A stretch of DNA of 35,165 bases from an uncultured Porphyromonadaceae bacterium (GTDB lineage Bacteria > Bacteroidota > Bacteroidia > Bacteroidales > Muribaculaceae). The position numbers were made by a program, and so were the translations under genes. A model generated the notes under the pieces. That model was given only the letters and a program-made list of their open reading frames with translations, was not told the origin of the DNA and made no database searches. The DNA lies in assembly GCA_947178245.1 (NCBI GenBank), contig CAMWXO010000002.1:1-35165 (forward strand), in the 5' to 3' direction. This document shows positions 23,001-30,985 of this stretch, piece after piece (the first letter of the stretch is position 1; each line of letters begins with the position of its first letter).

Positions 23001-25030
23001 TTTTTGATTTCAGTTGATAGGTGAATGGAGGCCTTGTGATATATCTCACCGTCGGGAGATGTGGTGAAACAATGGCTGAAAGTTATTTCTTCGTGATACT
23101 TCTCCTTTATTAGCCTCATGGTCTCGAGCAGAACTCGCAGCCCGGTGCCCTTGTGATCGGTATCGGTATGGTCGGGGCCGCAGTTGTTTGTCACGGTCAC
23201 TGACACGCGGTTGTCTTTTTCAGGCCTCATTTCTATCTCAAGCCGCCTGTCCACTTCCGCCGGGAGCGATCTGAAGCCGTGCTTGAATGCATTTTCCACG
23301 AGAATCTGAAGAGCCATGGATGGAAAGAGCAATCCGGTGTCTATCACGGGGTCGATGAGGCATGTGTAGCGGAGGCGCCCTTTGCAGTTGGCTCCGATCA
23401 CGTCGATGTAGTCATCCACGAATCTGAGCTCCTCCGCGAAAGGAATCAGGATATCCGACATCGCGTATTGCTGACGACGTATGAGATTGAGAAGGCTTTC
23501 GAGATGCGACTCCTCTCCGTGTGTCTTTCTGAAGAGTTCTTGGTTGAGGGCGTTGTAGATGAAGTGGGGAGTCACCCTATTGCGCAGATTTTCTTCCCTC
23601 AGTTTGATTATCTTGTTCATCATTCTGTCTTCACGCTTTCGGGCGTTGTAACGGCGCATCATTGACATCAGCACGAGGACCACGATCACGGCCACGGCGA
23701 TGGCTACAGCGGCTATCAGCTTATAGATGTGGGCGCTCTGGCGGGTGTTTTCAGTCTGAAGGTTGAGGATGCGTCGGTCGCGCTGATAGAGCAGGTTGAG
23801 GGCCGAGATGCGCTGTCGCAGCTTGTAGGAGCGAAGCGAGTCCTGCACCGCGTCGTGACGTGTGCGGTAGGAGTATGCGCGGGAGTAGTCGCCGCTGCTT
23901 GCATACAGGTCTTCGAGAGCCTTCAGGCGGGCTACGTGCTGCTCAAGGCGGAGAGTGTCTGATTCCGGGTGCGTCAGGGCCACCCTTTTCCCCTCGGCAT
24001 AGTCTCCGGCCGAGGTGGCTGCCCTGATGAGCAGGGTATGGATGTAGGAGACCACCATCGGATTGGGCTGACGGGTGGTGAAGAATTCCGATGACTTCTC
24101 GAGTATGGGCATGGCCTCTCCCACGCGTCCGAGGCGTATGTATGTGTCGGCGAGGTTGATGTTGTTAAACATCCTCTCCCATGTTGATTCGGGTATCGAG
24201 TCAAGCAGATTGTCGAGCCGAGTCAGCACCCTCTCGGCGTCACGATAATCTCCCTTGTAGTAATAGAGGTTGGCGAGGCCGCTGAGCGTATTGAATTTGT
24301 CATACTGATCCATGACCCCGTAGATATCCATTGACTTGTTCCACCATATAAGGCCGTTGTCAAAGTCGTGCATGTCTGAGAAAACGCCCGCTATGCCGTT
24401 ATATAGCGGAATATAGTTCGCTTCCGGAAGTGTCAGTGAGTCGGCAATGGAAATGGCCCGGTGATAATAGATGGCGGCGCTGTCGAGGCTTCCGGCCAGC
24501 CGCATGGTGTTGGCATAATTGCCGTAGTATTGCGGAAGATCACTCCGTATGCCGGAGAGTTCGGCATAGTCTACCGCCTTCCGCAGATACTTTGCGGTGG
24601 AGTCGGCATTGTAGTGATACTGGTCGAAATAAGATCCATAGGTCTGGTATGCCTTTGCGAGAATCCGTGCCTTATTCTTGTCAGGGGTATGGCGCTCGAG
24701 CCAGCGTATGGCTGAATCGGCTGATGTAGCCAGCGTTCGGGGATCTCTCTGATAGTAAGCGATCACTCCTTGCTCTACCATGGCCTCGCTCCATCTCATG
24801 GAGTCGCCTTGCAGCAGGGCGGTTGCCTTGATGTCGCCTGCAAGGCGCATGGCACCCGGCATATTGCCGGCACGAAGAGAGTCGGATATGGCCGAGATTT
24901 CGGCCGGAGAGCCGGAAATGTCATCTTTCTCGCCGCTGCAGGCGGGGGCGATGAGTGCGAGTGATGCCGATGCGAGAATGCATTTCAAGGCCGGGCGGAT
25001 TACGCTCAAATTCATGCTATTCGTATTCAA
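22997..25030 (-). CDS. TPR-containing LytS/YehU-type sensor histidine kinase
   Basis: N-terminal signal with Cys (LALIAPACSG), TPR-like repeats, TM segment LIAAVAIAVAVIVVLVLMSMM, His_kinase motif NRVTPHFIYNALNQEL, ATPase motifs LVENAFKHG and GTGL. 4-bp ATGA overlap with the regulator gene. Confidence 0.9.
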   Translation of the reverse strand: MNTNSMNLSVIRPALKCILASASLALIAPACSGEKDDISGSPAEISAISDSLRAGNMPGAMRLAGDIKATALLQGDSMRWSEAMVEQGVIAYYQRDPRTLATSADSAIRWLERHTPDKNKARILAKAYQTYGSYFDQYHYNADSTAKYLRKAVDYAELSGIRSDLPQYYGNYANTMRLAGSLDSAAIYYHRAISIADSLTLPEANYIPLYNGIAGVFSDMHDFDNGLIWWNKSMDIYGVMDQYDKFNTLSGLANLYYYKGDYRDAERVLTRLDNLLDSIPESTWERMFNNINLADTYIRLGRVGEAMPILEKSSEFFTTRQPNPMVVSYIHTLLIRAATSAGDYAEGKRVALTHPESDTLRLEQHVARLKALEDLYASSGDYSRAYSYRTRHDAVQDSLRSYKLRQRISALNLLYQRDRRILNLQTENTRQSAHIYKLIAAVAIAVAVIVVLVLMSMMRRYNARKREDRMMNKIIKLREENLRNRVTPHFIYNALNQELFRKTHGEESHLESLLNLIRRQQYAMSDILIPFAEELRFVDDYIDVIGANCKGRLRYTCLIDPVIDTGLLFPSMALQILVENAFKHGFRSLPAEVDRRLEIEMRPEKDNRVSVTVTNNCGPDHTDTDHKGTGLRVLLETMRLIKEKYHEEITFSHCFTTSPDGEIYHKASIHLSTEIKK

Positions 25031-25066
25031 AAAGATATCTTATAGGAGTCTGGGACTTTCAGACTG

Positions 25067-25074
25067 CAAAAATA
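25067..25074 (-). promoter_or_regulatory. Candidate -7 element (TATTTTTG on the minus strand) for the sensor-kinase operon
   Basis: Plus-strand CAAAAATA about 37 nt upstream of the annotated start. Confidence 0.45.
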
Positions 25075-25214
25075 ATAAAATATAATATCTTTTCATAATC
25101 ATATTCCGCCGGATTTTGCGTCGGTGTAAGTATTTTGGCCTTCTTATACGCGATTTTCTGCAACTCAGGTCTTGTTATCGGCATTTCAGAGTGGAAATAC
25201 ACAATATGGCAGTT

Positions 25215-25243
25215 TTTGATATGGAAATGTTTTTATAAATTTG
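25215..25243 (+). promoter_or_regulatory. Orphan Bacteroidetes-type promoter (-33 TTTG, -7 TAAATTTG)
   Basis: TTTG (25215-25218) and TAAATTTG (25236-25243) with a 17-nt spacer; no plausible plus-strand ORF downstream before the hairpin at 25342. Confidence 0.6.
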
Positions 25244-25249
25244 CATGCG

Positions 25250-25382
25250 CAAAGGCAACTTACATCTCATCTTAAAAAGCAAGGTAAACCGGCGCTGACA
25301 GGCACCGGCAACTCTACAATCATCCACTGACTTGCAGAATAAAGGAACGCCCTCATTCTTGATTTCGAGGGCGTTCCTTACA
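25250..25382 (+). ncRNA. Candidate small RNA of unknown family
   Basis: ORF-free stretch between the promoter (25215-25243) and a strong hairpin (25342-25379). Possible internal pairing GCAAG (25279-25283)/CTTGC (25331-25335) enclosing CCGG (25289-25292)/CCGG (25305-25308). Confidence 0.4.
25342..25379. terminator. Strong intergenic hairpin, terminator-like
   Basis: AAGGAACGCCCTC-(12 nt)-GAGGGCGTTCCTT, perfect 13-bp stem; only weak T-tracts on either side, so orientation is ambiguous. Confidence 0.65.
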
Positions 25383-25403
25383 GTTTACGCGAATCGGCGA
25401 ATT

Positions 25404-25445
25404 AATTCTCAATTCCCAATTCTAAATTCTCAATTCTAAATTCTC
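25404..25445. repeat. Tandem heptad array, 6 copies of AATTCYH
   Basis: AATTCTC AATTCCC AATTCTA AATTCTC AATTCTA AATTCTC, directly abutting the stop codon of the minus-strand fusion gene. Confidence 0.9.
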
Positions 25446-25451
25446 AATTAT

Positions 25452-26603
25452 TTACCCGCCTCTTCTTATCTTGATATCAAGCATCTCGGGCGATCTCTTA
25501 GCCCCGTCGGGAAGCACGAGCATCAGGTGGCCTCCGCCCCCGGCACCGAGCATCTTCCATGCAAGCGCTACATTCTTATATTTTTCAATGAATTCAGCCA
25601 CTCCCGGCTGCATCATTGCCGGGAAGAGAGACGTCTGCGCCTCAAAAGAAGCAAGATAAGCCTCCGCGAATGCCGGGAGGTCGCGGTGCCTGATTGCCTC
25701 CCAGCAGCGCTCTGCAGCGGAGGTGAGAGCATGCACCTTTTCGGGTGTGATATCTTTACCGTCCACAACCGAACAGCCGGGCCTGCGAGGAAACATAGGC
25801 ACGATGGCGAGATGATCTTCAAGCCATGAGAGGGTTTCCTCGTCATGAATCGATTCGATGCGGGAAGGCCAGAAATGGCCTTCGTAATAGTGGCGCGTGA
25901 TGCCCGACATGCAGATGCCGATAGCATCCTGAGCGCCTGAGATGTGGCCCGTATTCTCCGGATCGTTTTCAAAGCAGAATATGAGGCGTGCGAGCATCTC
26001 CTCGTTGTAGGGCGGAAGTTCGTAGGGCCATATCTTGCGTGCTGTGTTACGGGTTGAGGTAGACATGCCGCCACGCTCCATGAATTCATGATTGGGCTCT
26101 ATCGAGGCGGTGATGGCCCAGCCTGCGCCATGCTCCGACACGTATGGCTGATCTATCCACGTCCCGGCTATATCCACGCGGTAGGGGAGGTGTGATTTCA
26201 CCTCTCCGCGCAGAGCGGTGGTGGAGCGCGCCGCGAGGCCTTCGTCGGGGATTCTGTCAAGTACTATATATTTTATGCCGCGGCTCTCGCAGAGTTGCCT
26301 CTTGATGTCAGACCCTCCGTCGGAATTCACCACGAAGATGTCAGGCTTGATGCGATCCATCACCTCTACGAAATCGAGCATTCCCGATCCGGTATTGATG
26401 AATGCGTCGGTGACGTATCTGATCGATTTTACCATATAGAGGCGCTCTTTCTCGGAGTAGACGGTTTTGCGTTTTTTAAGTTCCTCGATGGTCTTGTCAG
26501 ATCCTATTCCTACATATAGGTCGCCGAATTGCGCGGCTTGTCTGAAAAAAGCCACGTGGCCTGAATGGAGCATGTCGTAACAGCCCGAGACGAATACCTT
26601 CAT
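25452..26603 (-). CDS. Cytidylyltransferase-like / GHMP kinase-like two-domain fusion protein
   Basis: N-terminal nucleotidyltransferase: VFVSGCYDMLHSGHVAFFRQA (HxGH) and ARSTTALR (ISTxxR-like). C-terminal GHMP features: LPYRVDIAGTWIDQP (motif 1) and LGAGGGGHLMLVLP (motif 3). Confidence 0.8.
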   Translation of the reverse strand: MKVFVSGCYDMLHSGHVAFFRQAAQFGDLYVGIGSDKTIEELKKRKTVYSEKERLYMVKSIRYVTDAFINTGSGMLDFVEVMDRIKPDIFVVNSDGGSDIKRQLCESRGIKYIVLDRIPDEGLAARSTTALRGEVKSHLPYRVDIAGTWIDQPYVSEHGAGWAITASIEPNHEFMERGGMSTSTRNTARKIWPYELPPYNEEMLARLIFCFENDPENTGHISGAQDAIGICMSGITRHYYEGHFWPSRIESIHDEETLSWLEDHLAIVPMFPRRPGCSVVDGKDITPEKVHALTSAAERCWEAIRHRDLPAFAEAYLASFEAQTSLFPAMMQPGVAEFIEKYKNVALAWKMLGAGGGGHLMLVLPDGAKRSPEMLDIKIRRGG

Positions 26604-27868
26604 GCCGTTTTCCGTTGTTTTAGTTGAGTTATCGAGTATATTGCCACCACCACGAAGCAGAAGAGGGGAATCGTAAATGAGGCCGTGATGCCGGCCTTGT
26701 CGCTCAGCAGAGCCTGGCAGGGTGTGATGAGGGCGCCGCCGAGAATGGCCATGATAAGTCCGGATGAGGCGAGTTTCGCATCGCGGGGTTCAACGTCTTC
26801 GAGCGATAGGGCATAGATGGTGGGAAACATCAGCGACATGCACCCCGACACGAAAACGATGGCTACGGAGACAGCCGAGCCGCTCAGTGTCATCACTCCG
26901 ATCACGCCGGCAAGTCCGCCGCAAGCTGCTATGGTGAGCAGCAGCGAGGGCTTCACCCATTTCATGAGCCAGGTGAAGAGCATGCGGCATCCGGTGAAGG
27001 CCAGTATCGACCACAGGAATATGAGTGAAGCTTCGCTCTCGCGCACTCCCGTCTCAGCCATGACCATGCGGATGGTGAACGACCACATGCAGGTCTGTAC
27101 GCCCACATAGAAGAACTGTGCTACCACACCCGAGCAGTATCTTGAATTTTTTCTGAGTGCCCTGAACGAGCTTTTCAGAGATGAGGATGTGCTTCCGTCT
27201 TCTGATTGCGATGCGTCGGGTTTCGGCATTCTGGCGAATAATATCACCAGAAGGAGCACCACGAGAATAGCCCCGATCACAAGGTAGGTGCCGCTTACTG
27301 CGGAGAGCTCGCCCTGCATGATCTGTCTCAGCGCGGATTCGTCCATACCCGCACGCTCGGCGGCGTCAGCCTCGTGCAGCTGCGAGAGAATGAGGTAACG
27401 GCTCAGAAGGATGCCGATTATAGCGCCTACCGGATTGAAGGTCTGTGCGATATTGAGACGCCGTGTCGCGGTCTCTTTCGGGCCCATTGCGAGAATGTAG
27501 GGGTTGGCAGTTGTCTCGAGCACAGAGCAGCCTGACGCCATGACGTAGATGGCGAAGAGAAAGAATGGATAGGATGCTGCGTCGCCGGCCGGACGGAACA
27601 GCAGCGTACCGAGTGCGTAGAGCGAGAGGCCCGTTATGATGCCTGCCTTATAGCCGAAGCGGTTTATGAAGATGGCTGCCGGAAGCGCGAAACAGAAGTA
27701 AGCCCCATAGAAGGCAAACTGAACGAGCGATGTCTGAAGGTCGGACATCGACATTATTCGCTTGAACGCCGCCAGCAGGGTGTCGTTCATGTTGTTGGCG
27801 ATGCCCCACATTAGGAAGAGCATCGAGACCAGCAGAAATGGTAAGATTTTAAAGTTGTTAGATTTCAT
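26600..27868 (-). CDS. FucP-like MFS sugar permease (FHS family)
   Basis: LVSMLFLMWGIANNMNDTLLAAFKRI, GASVLETTANPYILAMGP-like segment (CSVLETTANPYILAMGPKETATRRLNIAQTFNPVGAIIG), multiple TM segments; ATGA overlap with the downstream fusion gene. Start placed at 27868. Confidence 0.88.
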   Translation of the reverse strand: MKSNNFKILPFLLVSMLFLMWGIANNMNDTLLAAFKRIMSMSDLQTSLVQFAFYGAYFCFALPAAIFINRFGYKAGIITGLSLYALGTLLFRPAGDAASYPFFLFAIYVMASGCSVLETTANPYILAMGPKETATRRLNIAQTFNPVGAIIGILLSRYLILSQLHEADAAERAGMDESALRQIMQGELSAVSGTYLVIGAILVVLLLVILFARMPKPDASQSEDGSTSSSLKSSFRALRKNSRYCSGVVAQFFYVGVQTCMWSFTIRMVMAETGVRESEASLIFLWSILAFTGCRMLFTWLMKWVKPSLLLTIAACGGLAGVIGVMTLSGSAVSVAIVFVSGCMSLMFPTIYALSLEDVEPRDAKLASSGLIMAILGGALITPCQALLSDKAGITASFTIPLFCFVVVAIYSITQLKQRKTA

Positions 27869-27977
27869 ATAGTAGGCATTTTCATTGATTCTGCGCAGCT
27901 TGCTCCGCATCTACTGTTTCGGGAGGCTGAATGGCTTTGGTTTCCTTCTTGATCTCGGGAGGTAGAGTTCGGAATGA

Positions 27978-28009
27978 CAAAGTTAGTGAAAATAATCCGT
28001 ATTATCAAA
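27978..28009 (-). promoter_or_regulatory. Candidate promoter of the permease/fusion operon (-7 TAACTTTG, -33 TTTG on the minus strand)
   Basis: Plus-strand CAAAGTTA (27978-27985) and CAAA (28006-28009), 20-nt spacer. Confidence 0.5.
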
Positions 28010-28167
28010 ATAAATCAGCGTTCCGATGCTCAGGGTGAGGATTAGCAAGGGAGAAGGAGACGTTTTCATCGTTTTCAAAATTGGCATCGTTGTCCGAAGA
28101 ATCCTTAATGACTTTAGAGACCCTAATGACCCTGCTTGCTCAAAAACTGAAAAACTTTTTTTACTGC

Positions 28168-28185
28168 GGCGAACTTCAGTTCGCC
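28168..28185. repeat. Perfect palindrome GGCGAACTTCAGTTCGCC (REP-like)
   Basis: 8-bp arms around a 2-nt centre, intergenic, no T-tract in terminator orientation. Confidence 0.7.
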
Positions 28186-28213
28186 AATCTGACAACTGCC
28201 AACGATGCCACTC

Positions 28214-28248
28214 AATTCCAAATTCTACATTCCAAATTCCACATTATC
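28214..28248. repeat. Second, degenerate heptad array related to the one at 25404
   Basis: AATTCCA AATTCTA CATTCCA AATTCCA CATTATC. Confidence 0.75.
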
Positions 28249-28260
28249 TAAATTATTTAC

Positions 28261-28268
28261 TAACTTTG
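28261..28268 (+). promoter_or_regulatory. Candidate -7 element (TAACTTTG) immediately before the helicase start codon
   Basis: TAnnTTTG match ending 4 nt before ATG 28273. Confidence 0.45.
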
Positions 28269-28272
28269 CATC

Positions 28273-30174
28273 ATGATTTCACCCATACATGCCCTTCAGG
28301 AACAGAAGAGGCTGCTGCAGATAGAATATGAAGAGGAGAAGAAAGCCTTCTCCCAACTCACTGAGCGCATCGGCCTTGCACGGCTTGCCGAGCGAGGCAA
28401 TGCATGGCTCGGCATCTCGATGGGCCGCGTATGGTATAACTCGCTCAATCAGAGGGTGGTGGAGATAATGCGGCCCGAGTCTTCTGCGGAAGATGACCAT
28501 AACTTCGAGTATGGCCGACCGGTAGCATTTTTCACAATTCCAGAGCGTGGGGAGAGAACTCCGCTTTATCCTTTCACAGGCACGGTCAGTTTTGTAGACG
28601 GAAACCGTATGGTGGTGGCCATCCCCGAGAGTGCCGATGTTGGGCGACTGTCGTCCGGCTCGGAGGCTGGAGTCATGCTCTCGTTCGACGAGACATCTTA
28701 CCGCACGATGTTTGAAGCCATTGACCGGACAATGAGCGCAAAAGGACGCCTCGGCGAGCTGCGCGACCTCTTTTATTCGCGCAGACCTGCGCAGCAACTG
28801 AGTCTGGAGCCGATGCGTTTCGCTTATCTGAACCACTCGCAGGAGCAGGCCGTCAATATGGTGCTCCGGGCCAAGGACGTGGCTATCGTGCATGGCCCTC
28901 CGGGCACGGGTAAGACCACGACCCTCGTTGAGGCTATTGTGGAGACTCTGAGGCGTGAGCCCCAGGTGCTGGTATGCGCCCAAAGCAATATGGCCGTAGA
29001 CTGGATATGCGAGAGGCTTGTAGACAGAGGAGTGAACGTGCTCAGGCTCGGCAACCCATCGCGTGTGGACGACAAAATGCTCTCATTCACCTACGAGCGG
29101 CGATTTGAGGCGCATCCCGATTATCCTGACCTCTGGAGCATTCGTAAGGCAATCAGGGAACTGCGGGCTGCCGGACGCCGCGCTAACGACAGCCGGCATC
29201 AGAAACTCGACCGCCTGCGTAGCCGGGCCACAGAACTTGAGATACGCATAAATCAGGATCTTTTCAATTCTGCCCATGTGATCGCCTCTACGCTCGTAGG
29301 CAGCGCGTCACGACTTCTCGAAGGAATGAAATTCTCCACTCTCTTCATCGATGAGGCTGCTCAGGCGCTCGAGGCCGCCTGCTGGATTCCCATCCGCAGG
29401 GCAGGCAGGATAGTGCTTGCCGGCGACCACTGCCAGTTGCCGCCGACAGTGAAATCGTATGAGGCCATGAAGGCCGGACTCGGACGCTCTCTTATGGAGC
29501 GACTCGCGGTCTCACACCCGGAAGCGGTGACGCTGCTCACTATGCAATATCGCATGAATCAGGAGATAATGCGTTTCTCAAATGAGTGGTTCTACTCCGG
29601 AGCCATGACCGCCGCGCCTGAAGTGAAGCATAGGGGAATACTTGATCTGGACACCCCAATAGAATGGATAGACACAGCCGAAGCCATACTCCCCGTCAAC
29701 GAAGACGCGGATCCGGCCGAAGCCGAATCCGCGTTTCAGGAAGCCCTCGCAGGAGAAAGCCACGGACGCATCAACCGCGACGAAGCGGAATTCACCGTCC
29801 TAACTCTGCGCACATACATTGAGAAGATAGGTAAGCAGCGGTTTCTCGACGAGCGCATCGACGTGGGAGTCATCTCCCCTTATCGGGCCCAGGTGAGATA
29901 TCTGCGCGGTCTTATCAAGCGCACGCAGTTTTTCAGGCCCTTCCGTCATCTCATCTCGGTGAACACCGTCGATGGATTTCAGGGGCAGGAGCGCGATGTA
30001 ATCATAATCTCGCTTGTGAGGAGCAACGACGACGGCAATATCGGTTTTCTGCGTGATCTCAGACGTATGAACGTGGCGATGACCCGTGCCCGCATGAAAC
30101 TCATCATCATCGGATCTGTCTCGACCCTCACCCGCCACCCCTTCTATCGCCGCCTCCACGACTTACTGTCATAA
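28273..30174 (+). CDS. SF1 helicase of the IGHMBP2/SMUBP-2-like group (AAA_11/AAA_12)
   Basis: Walker A HGPPGTGKTTTLVEAI, FIDEAAQALEAACWIPI, GDHCQLPPTV, LTMQYRMNQEIMRFSNEWFY, NTVDGFQGQERDVIIISLVRSN, MNVAMTRARMKL. Confidence 0.93.
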   Translation: MISPIHALQEQKRLLQIEYEEEKKAFSQLTERIGLARLAERGNAWLGISMGRVWYNSLNQRVVEIMRPESSAEDDHNFEYGRPVAFFTIPERGERTPLYPFTGTVSFVDGNRMVVAIPESADVGRLSSGSEAGVMLSFDETSYRTMFEAIDRTMSAKGRLGELRDLFYSRRPAQQLSLEPMRFAYLNHSQEQAVNMVLRAKDVAIVHGPPGTGKTTTLVEAIVETLRREPQVLVCAQSNMAVDWICERLVDRGVNVLRLGNPSRVDDKMLSFTYERRFEAHPDYPDLWSIRKAIRELRAAGRRANDSRHQKLDRLRSRATELEIRINQDLFNSAHVIASTLVGSASRLLEGMKFSTLFIDEAAQALEAACWIPIRRAGRIVLAGDHCQLPPTVKSYEAMKAGLGRSLMERLAVSHPEAVTLLTMQYRMNQEIMRFSNEWFYSGAMTAAPEVKHRGILDLDTPIEWIDTAEAILPVNEDADPAEAESAFQEALAGESHGRINRDEAEFTVLTLRTYIEKIGKQRFLDERIDVGVISPYRAQVRYLRGLIKRTQFFRPFRHLISVNTVDGFQGQERDVIIISLVRSNDDGNIGFLRDLRRMNVAMTRARMKLIIIGSVSTLTRHPFYRRLHDLLS

Positions 30175-30253
30175 TCTCTATAAAACAACGGCAGCCGAGC
30201 CCCATCCCAGGCCCCGGCCGCCGCACCTACTTACGAATAAATGTGTTTTATTA

Positions 30254-30985
30254 TTATGTGAATTTTTCTTGCGCTTCCTTATAGGAATCAAGACTTCCTA
30301 TGTCAAAGCGTGAGCCGGGCATCGGCCAGGCGTGGAGAGTGGTGACGTCTGTCAGATAATGCGCGAGATTCCCGGGCGCGTCAAAGCCGCATCCGTGCGC
30401 CATGCAGTCGAGTATCAGCGGCAGATCCTTCCTTGAGTATATGTAGAATGGAGGCACAGCCCAGTTAGACACCGGCTGCTCGGGTTTCTCCTGCATCTGC
30501 AACACTTTCATGTCCTTATCTACGGCGATCACGCCAGTGCGCTGCAGTTTCCTCAGTTCCGGCTCGTGATGGCACATTATGACCGATGTGTCTTTCTCCT
30601 TGAAGAAATCCACGAATCCCCGCAGGGAGAAATCGAGGATGTTGTCGGCCGCGAGCACCATGATGTCGTCGTCTATCCTCATTTGTTCAATAGCGAGCAA
30701 TATATCGCGCACGGCTCCGAGGCGCGTCTCATTAGTAGAAGTTCCGTCGTCGATAATGGTTACCGGTTTTGAATAGCTCATATCGGCGAGCCACTTTTCA
30801 AAGATTGGGGCGAAGCGGTGGTTGGTGACAATCACGTGCTCGTCGATATCGGCGATAGGGTCGATGTCGTCGAGCAGCCGGGCGAGTATGCTGCGCGAGC
30901 CTACCTTAAGCAATGGCTTCGGGAAATTCTCGGTCAGCGGATAGAGCCGGGTGGCGTATCCGGCGGCGATGATTATTGACTTCAT
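30254..30985 (-). CDS. Sugar-phosphate nucleotidyltransferase
   Basis: MKSIIIAAGYATRLYPLTENFPKPLLKVGSRSIL (variant of the GxGTRLxPLTxxxPKPLL motif), VLAADNILDFSLRGF. Confidence 0.9.
   Translation of the reverse strand: MKSIIIAAGYATRLYPLTENFPKPLLKVGSRSILARLLDDIDPIADIDEHVIVTNHRFAPIFEKWLADMSYSKPVTIIDDGTSTNETRLGAVRDILLAIEQMRIDDDIMVLAADNILDFSLRGFVDFFKEKDTSVIMCHHEPELRKLQRTGVIAVDKDMKVLQMQEKPEQPVSNWAVPPFYIYSRKDLPLILDCMAHGCGFDAPGNLAHYLTDVTTLHAWPMPGSRFDIGSLDSYKEAQEKFT

Noticed and set aside
25404-25445. Possible CRISPR array from the regular short repeats
   Set aside because: Unit is only 7 bp with no spacers; simple tandem repeat, and no cas genes in the window.
30180-30230. GC-rich imperfect inverted repeat between helicase and nucleotidyltransferase genes as terminator
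   Set aside because: Arms contain mismatches and no T-tract is adjacent; support too weak to annotate.
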